Shown here piece by piece: positions 58,043-64,000 of a stretch of DNA of 64,000 nucleotides (position 1 is the first letter of the stretch; every line of letters starts with the position of its first letter). The notes under the pieces are model-generated. The model was not told the DNA's origin, did no database searches, and was given only the letters and a program-made list of their open reading frames with translations. Origin of the DNA: Candidatus Rokuibacteriota bacterium (GTDB taxonomy: Bacteria; Methylomirabilota; Methylomirabilia; Rokubacteriales; CSP1-6). Where the stretch lies: NCBI GenBank assembly GCA_003220535.1, contig QHSU01000011.1:36124-100123 (forward strand), read 5' to 3'. The translations under genes and the position numbers were made by a program.

Positions 58043-58834
58043 TCAGGGCCTCCGACGGGACGTGGTTGTCTCGAGCCAACTGATCACCGCGGATACGGTC
58101 GCCGGGAGTACCCGCCGGTTCAGGACCAGCCCCCAGTGCGAAGCGCCCTCCACGCTGACATGGTCGGCGGCGACGTGAAGGTCGTCGTAGCGCGACCGCG
58201 GCCACTGGGTGTCTGCCGTCCCGGCCACGATCAACAGCGGACACCGCGGGCCCTCGATGACGATCCCCGCCTTGCGCTCGTCTCGGGCGAGGCGGGATTC
58301 CGGGCCGAGTGACTCCAGCGCGATGGCGCGCTCGACTCGATCGAGATCGGACATCGTGGGCTGACGCTCGGGATCGTGATCGACGATCCCATATTCCTCG
58401 GGGCCAAAGATGCCCGTGCGGAGCGGGATCGAGGGATCACGACCCCGGGCCGGCGTGCTCGGCGCGAGCCCCACGCAGGCCGACGCGTCGCACGCCACGG
58501 CCGCCATCATCGCCACCAGTCCCCCCATGCTCCAACCCAGGAGGACGGGAGGCCGCCGCAGCGTGCGGGCCAGCGTCACAAGATCATCCGCATAGTCGGC
58601 CATTCGCGTGGTGCCGAGATCGACGGGCGCGGACGTGCCGTGTCCGCGGAGGTCGAGGGCGTGCGACGACCATCCCCGCCGAGCGAGCTCGTCCTGCCAG
58701 AAGGTCCAAACGCGCGCCGAGTTCGCCGCCCCATGCACGAGGATGAGCGGGGGGCGCTCGTCGTCGCCAACCAGGAGGCTTTGCACGCGCAGGGTCGGCA
58801 TTCGCTCGCCGCGGGTCGAGACCAGGCTCGACAT
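58043..58834 (-). CDS. Alpha/beta hydrolase
   Basis: 263 residues from the ATG 58834 (an upstream and a downstream ATG, 58891 and 58801, are alternatives). Oxyanion HGAANSARVWT, nucleophile elbow GWSMGG, and later acid (AGTADTQWP) and GASHWG histidine give a complete Ser-Asp-His triad. Substrate unknown. Convergent with the transglycosylase gene and divergent from the next lipoprotein. Confidence 0.87.
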   Translation of the reverse strand: MSSLVSTRGERMPTLRVQSLLVGDDERPPLILVHGAANSARVWTFWQDELARRGWSSHALDLRGHGTSAPVDLGTTRMADYADDLVTLARTLRRPPVLLGWSMGGLVAMMAAVACDASACVGLAPSTPARGRDPSIPLRTGIFGPEEYGIVDHDPERQPTMSDLDRVERAIALESLGPESRLARDERKAGIVIEGPRCPLLIVAGTADTQWPRSRYDDLHVAADHVSVEGASHWGLVLNRRVLPATVSAVISWLETTTSRRRP

Positions 58835-58931
58835 CGACCGATATTCTAGAGGCAGGGACGCGCCCACGCACGCCGCCGGGAGTTCGGGCATGCTGGGATC
58901 GAGACCCGCACAAGGCAGACGGGAGAAGCCA

Positions 58932-59525
58932 GTGACGATCCGTGGCGCTGGGGCGTTGTCAGTGAGTCTCCTGGCCGTACTGACTCAGGCGAGCGCTTGT
59001 GCTCCGGTGAAAGGTCCCTCGTCGGAAGCGGTAGAGAGGCGCGCCGTAGAGCCCGAGCCACCTCGTGAGGAGACTACACCGCGCGTCGAGACGCCAAAGG
59101 CCCCCGCGTCTCCTGCACCTGCGGAGCCGCCGCGACCGAAGACTGTCGAGCCGCCGCGACCGAAGCCGCCAGAGCCTCCGCGGGCGAAGGAGAGCGCTCC
59201 CCCACCGCCCACGACGCCGGCGCGGGCGCCGGTCCTCGATCTGACGTCCCTCGAGAATCGACTTCGCGAGACCAGCGCGATCGGTGTTTTCACCAAGCTC
59301 TCGCTCAAGAACCAGGTCGATGACCTGCTCGAGCGGTTTCGCACGTTCCACGAGGGGCGAGGCGGAACCACGCTCGCGAAGCTACGGGAGAGCTACGATC
59401 TCCTGGTTCTCAAGGTGATGTCGCTCCTTCAGGACAAGGACCCGGCGCTCGCGCGCGACATCTCCACGTCGCGTGAAACGCTCTGGAATATTCTGGCGGA
59501 TCCCGCCAAGTTCAAGAACCTCTGA
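58932..59525 (+). CDS. Putative lipoprotein with proline-rich linker, unknown function
   Basis: 197 residues from GTG (GGGAGAAG upstream). N-terminal hydrophobic segment ALSVSLLAVLTQASAC ends in a lipobox-like ASAC, then a 60-residue Pro/Glu/Lys-rich linker, repeating PPRPK and PPEPPR units, and a C-terminal helical domain LENRLRETSAIGVFTKLSLKN ... LRESYDLLVLKVMSLLQDKDP. No family recognised; the linker would span the periplasm or peptidoglycan. Translation of the polyproline would rely on EF-P. Confidence 0.7.
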   Translation: MTIRGAGALSVSLLAVLTQASACAPVKGPSSEAVERRAVEPEPPREETTPRVETPKAPASPAPAEPPRPKTVEPPRPKPPEPPRAKESAPPPPTTPARAPVLDLTSLENRLRETSAIGVFTKLSLKNQVDDLLERFRTFHEGRGGTTLAKLRESYDLLVLKVMSLLQDKDPALARDISTSRETLWNILADPAKFKNL

Positions 59526-59546
59526 ATTCGACTGGAGGAAAAGGGG

Positions 59547-59801
59547 ATGAGCGCGCGAACGAAGATCTGGGCCTTAGTCCTCGCGGCGACACCGCTCGTC
59601 GCCGGACCCTCACTGGCTGCCGATGACCCGGCGGTCCTCAAGGACTTGACCGCGGTGATCGCCCTGCAGGGCCAGCCGTGCGGGCAGGTGGTGACCGCCG
59701 CCAAGCAGGGCGAAAACGACTACATCGCGTCGTGCCAGGATGGAAGCCGCTACCATGTGTTCGTCAACGCCCAGGGTAGGGTCGTCGTGCAAAAGCAGTA
59801 G
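59547..59801 (+). CDS. Small exported protein of unknown function
   Basis: 84 residues. Cleavable signal peptide IWALVLAATPLVAGPSLAA, mature part about 60 residues with two cysteines (GQPCGQVV and IASCQDGS) that may form a disulfide, and beta-strand ending GRYHVFVNAQGRVVVQ-like. Ribosome site GGAGG upstream; 21 bases after the lipoprotein gene, probably one operon. No family recognised. Confidence 0.65.
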   Translation: MSARTKIWALVLAATPLVAGPSLAADDPAVLKDLTAVIALQGQPCGQVVTAAKQGENDYIASCQDGSRYHVFVNAQGRVVVQKQ

Positions 59802-59825
59802 GGCCGTCTGCGCTGCCTACCCAAC

Positions 59826-60455
59826 TCACACCCGCCACTGCCGGTCGAGCCCGCGGTACTGGATGGCCTCGGCGCACTGCTCGGCCGTCAGCGCATCGGC
59901 ACCGGCCAGATCGGCGATGGTGCGGGCAACCTTGAGCACGCGGTCGTGACCGCGGGCCGAAAGCCCCAGGCGGGTCATGGCCGCAGCGAGGAGACGCTCG
60001 GCCTCGGCGGGGACCGCGCAGAAGCGTCGAACCTGGCGGGGGCTCATCGCCGCGTTGATCCGGATGCCGCCCGCGTGGAAGCGGTCGCGCTGCCGCTGGC
60101 GCGCGGCGGCCACGCGCGCCCGGATCGCCTCGGTCGCGTCGCCGATCGCCGGGCTCTGCACATCGCCAGGTTCCAGCGCGGGGAGCTCGACGTGCAGATC
60201 GACGCGGTCGAGGAGCGGGCGCGAGAGGCGACCGAGATAGCGGGCCCGCTCGGTAGGCGTACACACGCAGCGGTCGAGCGACGGGCAGCCGCGCCGGCAG
60301 GGATTGGCTGCGGCGACGAGCTGGAAGCGGGCGGGGAAATCGCTGACGCCGCTCGCCCGCGCGATCGTGACCCGACCGTCTTCGAGCGGCTGGCGCAGCG
60401 ACTCGAGCACGTGTTGCTGGAATTCCGGTAGCTCGTCCAGGAACGACCCACGAGG
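59826..60455 (-). pseudogene. comM: 5'-truncated comM/YifB (Mg chelatase-like) fragment
   Basis: Encodes about the last 205 residues of ComM: FLDELPEFQQHVLESLRQ (Walker B region), the sensor and Cys cluster AAANPCRRGCPSLDRCVCTP, PLLDRVDLHVE, and C-terminal RQVRRFCAVP. Full ComM is about 500 residues, so the LonC-like N-terminus and Walker A are missing. Similarity stops abruptly at base 60443, and an in-frame TAG lies at 60458-60456. Upstream sequence is the repeat-rich region. ComM is a DNA branch-migration helicase used in natural transformation, of interest next to a complete pilus set. Confidence 0.85.
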
Positions 60456-60532
60456 CTACGGTGAACAGACTGGCTGCGCTCGAGCTCGAGTTCGCCGATG
60501 AGGTTATCACGTGATCCTCGCTCCGAAATCGC

Positions 60533-60576
60533 GCGTCGTGGCGACGCTTGGAATGGCATCGGCGTCGTGGCGACGC
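60533..60576. repeat. Palindromic repeat GCGTCGTGGCGACGC, copies 1 and 2
   Basis: Copy 1 at 60533-60547 and copy 2 at 60562-60576, identical over 15 bases. Each forms a 6-bp hairpin GCGTCG/CGACGC with a TGG loop. Copy 1 is preceded by CGAAATC, similar to copy 3, hinting that the repeat unit is longer than the palindrome. REP/BIME-like in form. Confidence 0.8.
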
Positions 60577-60813
60577 ACGACGCCGCGCAAGCGTTGCCGT
60601 GGGCAACGGACCTGTCGTCTCCTGGGAACCGCTTCTCAGTGGGCTACCCGGCTACGACATTCCTGACGTGACGAGGGCGGGGCTCAGGATTGAGATCTTC
60701 GCATCACCCGAGGAATACCACTCCGACTTCCCGATCGCGACTCCTGGCGGTGTGCAGAGGCTTCAGGAGCGGGATGGGTCCGCGCTGGCTGTTCGCCGTG
60801 GAACGAAATTTTC

Positions 60814-60856
60814 GCGTCGTGGCGACGCAAAAACCTGCGCAGCGTCGTGGCGACGC
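60814..60856. repeat. Palindromic repeat GCGTCGTGGCGACGC, copies 3 and 4
   Basis: Copy 3 at 60814-60828 (flanked by CGAAATTTTC and AAAAA) and copy 4 at 60842-60856, spaced 28 bases start to start, nearly the 29 of copies 1 and 2. A half copy GCGTCGTG follows at 60871. The paired spacing suggests BIME-like doublets. Confidence 0.8.
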
Positions 60857-60894
60857 CAAACGCCGGCACCGCGTCGTGCCGAGCCGTCGTCGTG

Positions 60895-60972
60895 ATGAGC
60901 TGTTCCAACCCGGACCAACCTGAGCAGACCCAGGACGATCCATCCCAGCAGAAAGACGAGGAACCGGACTAG
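60895..60972 (+). CDS. Possible 25-residue acidic peptide
   Basis: An ATG frame coding for a 25-residue polar peptide rich in D, E, Q and P and ending EEPD. No ribosome site; it may be the tail of a decayed gene or not coding at all. Confidence 0.2.
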   Translation: MSCSNPDQPEQTQDDPSQQKDEEPD

Positions 60973-61229
60973 GCGATGATGCTGTTGGGTGCTGCTCGTT
61001 CGGCCTGGAGTGGTAGCAGAACGGTAGCAGTGATGGCGGTTGCTCGGCCTGAAACTGAGACGCTGGGGCGCGCCGAGGGATGGGATGCCCGCCGCCCCGA
61101 ACCGCGCGCAACGCCGCGTCAGGCAAAGGATGACGTCACGTTTCTGGTGGGCTGGCCCTCGAGCAAACTGAGACAGCGCGTGTCTCAGTATCTTGGCAAG
61201 GGCGCGGACGCGTCGGTTAGAGTGGCGTG

Positions 61230-61892
61230 ATGGCGAAGGTGATCGACCCGAAGGAGAAGATCGTGGTCTGCCGCAGGGATCGACGGCTGCGCGCCTGGCC
61301 CCATTGGGAAGAGGTCGAGCTCAGACTCCGCCACCGGTGGTCGCCGCGAGAAGTGGTCGCGTGGTATCGGGAGCGGTGGCCCAGCGAGCGCCCGCCGTCC
61401 GCACCGACGCTCTATCGCTTCCTGGAGGACCAGGAAGCCGGCTGGTTCCTGCCGGAGCTCGTCGATACCCGGCGCCTACCACGGGTGTTGCCGCTGGAAG
61501 AGCACGCCCATTTGATGATCAGTCAGCTCATGCGCGTGAAGCGATGCCTCACGCTCGAGGAGCAGTTCGGAATGCCGGTCCCGGAGACGCGGATGAACAT
61601 TGCGCTGGCGGACCAGATGCTCCAGACCCAATTCCGGATGGCGCAGGAGATGGGGCTCGAGCCGAAGCAGGGTTCAATCGCGCCGGCGGACGGCGACAGT
61701 GGCCAATCGAGCCTGGAAACGCTGGTGCGCCAAATCATCGCGTTGCCGAAGGACGAGTACTTGCCGCTGCTGCACGATATGTTTCGCAAGGAGTACGAGG
61801 CCAACAAGCACAGGGCTCCGCGCGTGTTACCCCGGGTGATTGAAGGCCGCGCGCGACACGAGGCGCCAGAGAACGGGGAACCCGCTGGATGA
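61230..61892 (+). CDS. Unknown protein with HTH-like N-terminal region
   Basis: 220 residues. Basic N-terminal segment CRRDRRLRAWPHWEEVELRL then RHRWSPREVVAWYRERWP and SAPTLYRFLEDQEAGW, which could form a helix-turn-helix like that of transposases or phage small terminases. The middle part has LTLEEQFGMPVPETRMNIALAD and a C-terminal KDEYLPLLHDMFRKEYE. Codon use is like real genes. ATG 61230 overlaps the preceding 84-codon frame by one base; a GTG three bases upstream is also possible. I do not recognise the family; a mobile-element origin is a guess. Confidence 0.55.
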   Translation: MAKVIDPKEKIVVCRRDRRLRAWPHWEEVELRLRHRWSPREVVAWYRERWPSERPPSAPTLYRFLEDQEAGWFLPELVDTRRLPRVLPLEEHAHLMISQLMRVKRCLTLEEQFGMPVPETRMNIALADQMLQTQFRMAQEMGLEPKQGSIAPADGDSGQSSLETLVRQIIALPKDEYLPLLHDMFRKEYEANKHRAPRVLPRVIEGRARHEAPENGEPAG

Positions 61893-62624
61893 CCGATCCT
61901 ATCGACGACAGCCCCGTCGATCGGAAGGATGATGCTCCGAGTGGGAGCACCCGCTCGTGCGCAGCGTTGAGCGTGGCCCTCTTCCGCTGCTCGTGGAGGG
62001 GTGCTCGTGGAGGGCGCTCCTTCCGGTGCAGCGCGAGCGGGCGCGCGTTGCGCAGCCCCCAACTACCGAAAACGGCCTTTATGTCGCCTAGCCTCCGAGC
62101 GACGTTCTGAGAAATGACGAGGCCGCCAACTGAGGCGGCCTAGATCGTGCGAACGTGGGCTCAAACAGGCCGGCTATTGCGGCACGCCCTCGACGGTGAG
62201 CATGATCCCCTCCTGCCTCCCAGACCTCGTCTGGTGGCCAGCGGAGAAATTCGTGCGGCGAGCCCGCGTCTCGCTGGCCTAGAGCCGCTCCACGTACCCG
62301 GGACGATGCGTTCAGCGGGGCGTGGATCGCACGGCGTCGGCGCCGACCGTAAAAATTTCTTCCGGTTGTCCACGCCGCCCGCTACCCTGTTGGCGAAGTC
62401 GCGTTACGATGGCAGACCCGAAGCCCTTAGGGTGCCGAGCAATCGCCCTGGGGCGGGGCGCCCCCGAGCTGGGCTTGCGAAGCCAAGGGGACGGTTCGCC
62501 CCCGGATCGAGTCCCTTCCCCATTCTTCGAAAGTTCCTCTGCGAGGTCTGTCGTGTTCGGCCCCGAATGCGTCCTGCGCGCGCCAGCTCAGCTACGTCCA
62601 CCGCCCAAAGACAAGAGGTGAGCG
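61893..62624. other. Intergenic region with hairpins and structured leader before the PilZ gene
   Basis: No convincing gene in about 730 bases. AGGCCGCC/GGCGGCCT (62120-62141) forms an 8-bp hairpin with loop AACTGA that could terminate the upstream gene. The last 200 bases are very GC-rich and foldable (for example GGGGCG near 62450 against GCGCCCC) and lead into the PilZ gene; a structured 5' leader is possible. A weak ribosome site AAGAGGTGAG precedes 62625. Confidence 0.4.
62120..62141 (+). terminator. 8-bp hairpin, possible terminator
   Basis: AGGCCGCC (62120-62127), loop AACTGA, GGCGGCCT (62134-62141). Perfect stem but no U-run. Placed 228 bases after the unknown HTH-like gene. Confidence 0.4.
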
Positions 62625-63410
62625 ATGACCAACGTCCATGTGGCAACCGATGGGGATCTTCTGACGATCCGAGTGGACCTGACCGCCGTGGCAAAGGATT
62701 TGAGTCACCAAGTCGGGGAGTGGAAACAGACGGCCGAACGGATCCGAACGCAGTGCGAACAAAGTGAGTGGTATCTGGGAGAGGCCAAGGCGTCCATCGC
62801 GCGTCGCGCAGAGGAGCTGCAGGCCCTCCGGGAGGCCTATGATCAGTTGGAAGCCGGCCACCACGAGGTGACGGCGTGGCTTCACGAGGCTGAGCGTGAG
62901 CGCGACGAAGCCCACGAGAGACTGCGTCAACGGACCGAGCACCTGGAGGCCCAGCTTGCCCAGGCCCAAGGGGAAGCGGAGGAGACGCGGCAAGTGGCCG
63001 AGAACGGTCAGCATCAGCTCAGTGTCGAACGAGCCCAGCGTATGTCCCTGGAGGCCGAGCTCACCGCGCTGCGGACCCACGGGGAGCGTCGCCGGGCCTT
63101 ACGGAGGGCCCGTCCGGACCTGACGCTGGAGCTTCAAAGTCATGATGGGGCCGTCCTGTTCCAGGGGCTGCCGCGAAACATCTCCCCCAGGGGCGTTGGG
63201 TTCGCTTCGGAACAGCCAATCATCGATGGTCCAACGGAGATGTGGGTCACGCTCCATCAGCCAGGGGTCGCGCGGCCGATTGAAGCGCTCGGGCGTGTGG
63301 CCTGGCAAGGGCCGGAGGCCACGATGGGGAACGTGGGGGGGTGTGAGCTTCTCGACATGTCCCCCGGGTGCCGCGAGATCCTTGAGCGAGTTCTCGCGGA
63401 CAACGCCTAG
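62625..63410 (+). CDS. Coiled-coil protein with C-terminal PilZ domain
   Basis: 261 residues. Residues 25-150 are a continuous coiled coil (charged heptads such as AEELQALREAYDQLEAGHHE). From R156 a PilZ domain follows: RRALRRARPDLTLEL with the RxxxR arginines, then NISPRGVGF in place of the usual DxSxxG (N185 for D), GPTEMWVTLHQPG and PIEALGRVAW. PilZ binds cyclic di-GMP; the D-to-N change makes binding uncertain. Probably a soluble c-di-GMP effector for motility or envelope control; it is not in the main pil cluster. Confidence 0.83.
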   Translation: MTNVHVATDGDLLTIRVDLTAVAKDLSHQVGEWKQTAERIRTQCEQSEWYLGEAKASIARRAEELQALREAYDQLEAGHHEVTAWLHEAERERDEAHERLRQRTEHLEAQLAQAQGEAEETRQVAENGQHQLSVERAQRMSLEAELTALRTHGERRRALRRARPDLTLELQSHDGAVLFQGLPRNISPRGVGFASEQPIIDGPTEMWVTLHQPGVARPIEALGRVAWQGPEATMGNVGGCELLDMSPGCREILERVLADNA

Positions 63411-64000
63411 AGACCGCCAGGGACGAGACGCGTCGGACTCCCGTTTGCGTGGGGGACTTCGGTCCTCGAACGCTGACTTCCCGCGGTGGCCGAAGCCAGT
63501 CGAGCGCCTGAGACGACACTCCACATGCAGGGAATCTGGCGCTTTTCCCTGACCTGCTTCACCAGGTGCTGGTGCGAGGCGCGCTTGATGACCTTGTCGA
63601 AGAGGTGCCGCTGCCGCCTCTGGGGGAGTGGTTTCCCCTGTGATCTTGAGTGTCGGCAGCGCGGAAATGAGAGTAGTGCGCCGATGGAGCGCCTGTAATC
63701 GTTACGGTCCAACCGACAGTCGGGTTCAAGGTCGTCGCGGCTCGGCCGCATTCAATCCGGTCCGCCGAAGAGCGGACGGCCCCAAGCGCCTACCGAAGAG
63801 TTCGTCGAGACCTCCCCAGGAACGCACGTATTCCGACATTCTCGCGCATGATGGCCGACGCTCAGGATGTCGATTGAACTCGGAGGATCAGGAGTTTCGC
63901 CCGGGCTCAGAGGTCGTGCCAACGCCTTGAGGATCAGAGCCCGCCACACGTTCTTGATCCGGGCCGCGGTGGACGCCGCCGTTGCTACCCCCTGGATAGA
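63411..64000. other. Terminal 590 bases without a supported gene
   Basis: Short frames of 40-110 codons exist on both strands but none has a ribosome site or known motif. One 41-codon plus-strand stretch near 63510-63640 (reads LLHQVLVRGALDDLVEEVP) resembles a fragment of a longer protein and starts right after a TGA. A 6-bp hairpin GTCCGC/GCGGAC lies at 63760-63777. The composition is compatible with decayed or mobile-element DNA. Confidence 0.45.

Larger units (their letters stand above)
60456..61229. other. Gene-poor repeat-rich region
   Basis: About 770 bases with no gene that can be defended. It contains four copies of a palindromic repeat, a related hairpin CGTTGCC/GGCAACG (60592-60608), a short open stretch around 60600-60800 (reads GLPGYDIPDVTRAG in one frame) that I cannot assign, a 25-codon acidic frame (60895-60972) and an 84-codon frame (60976-61230) ending one base into the next gene. 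Separates the broken comM from the unknown HTH-like gene. Confidence 0.5.

Noticed and set aside
59040..59230. Repetitive CCGCCGCGACCGAAG-type DNA
   Set aside because: It is the coding sequence of the lipoprotein proline-rich linker, not an independent repeat or CRISPR element.
60548..60895. A 115-codon frame across two of the palindromic repeats (segment GLPGYDIPDVTRAG)
   Set aside because: The middle looks protein-like, but both ends are made of the repeat sequence, there is no ribosome site, and no family was recognised; kept only as part of the unassigned region.
61889..62110. A 73-codon frame starting in an ATGA overlap with the unknown HTH-like gene
   Set aside because: The first ~20 codons are plausible, but the rest is Ser/Arg/Leu-rich and frame-shadow like, so it is not called.

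Overview
This 64 kb window is high-GC bacterial chromosome, densely packed with minus-strand operons whose genes often overlap by 1-4 bases (ATGA, GTGA and TGATG junctions). It contains a full Gram-negative type IV pilus set with a secretin, several branched-chain amino acid and tripartite-type transport genes, hydantoinase genes, and a dnaK/hspR/lon heat-shock block. The best guess for the organism is a soil or subsurface lineage such as Candidatus Rokubacteria (Methylomirabilota/NC10) or a deltaproteobacterium-like relative. That is inference from gene content and order only; no search could be run. No rRNA, tRNA, CRISPR array or complete insertion sequence was seen.

Layout: (1) 1-9.4 kb, minus strand: a surface-glycan style run (GT-C membrane transferase, GT2 transferase, asparagine synthetase, two methyltransferases) leading into hyuA and a hyuB cut by the window edge. 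(2) 9.7-18.6 kb: an orphan TAXI-type binding protein, a SIS isomerase plus transaldolase pair, a peroxiredoxin translationally coupled to a GAF-PAS histidine kinase, an FAD oxidoreductase/MOSC pair, a MaoC-like dehydratase and a DUF2142 membrane protein. (3) 18.7-23.8 kb: a complete livKHMGF transporter with strong hairpins between livK and livH and between livM and livG. (4) 23.8-30.4 kb: thiE, accC, a TPR-metallopeptidase, accB, efp, a TPR protein, aroB and a gutted aroC. (5) 30.4-48.5 kb: pilQPONM, pilX/pilV/fimT/pilD, a TMTC-like membrane TPR protein, pilA with a sigma54 promoter, pilRS, pilC, pilT and pilB. (6) 48.5-50.9 kb: macro-domain protein, MazG, a DUF1844 protein and an unknown membrane-anchored protein. 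(7) 51-57.2 kb, plus strand: hsp20, dnaK, an atypical dnaJ, hspR and lon. (8) 57.3-64 kb: lytic transglycosylase, hydrolase, two small exported proteins, a truncated comM, then about 3.5 kb of gene-poor sequence with palindromic repeats, an unknown HTH-like protein and a PilZ protein.

How the parts work together: PilS/PilR with sigma54 should drive pilA, PilD processes the prepilins, PilB and PilT power extension and retraction through PilC and PilMNOP, and PilQ forms the outer-membrane pore. The TMTC-like protein between pilA and pilD is a candidate pilin glycosyltransferase and is the most interesting system-level proposal here. In the heat-shock block HspR is the likely repressor, and the accompanying J-protein has lost the histidine of its HPD motif. 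The two broken genes (aroC, comM) need to be separated from assembly error before any biological reading.
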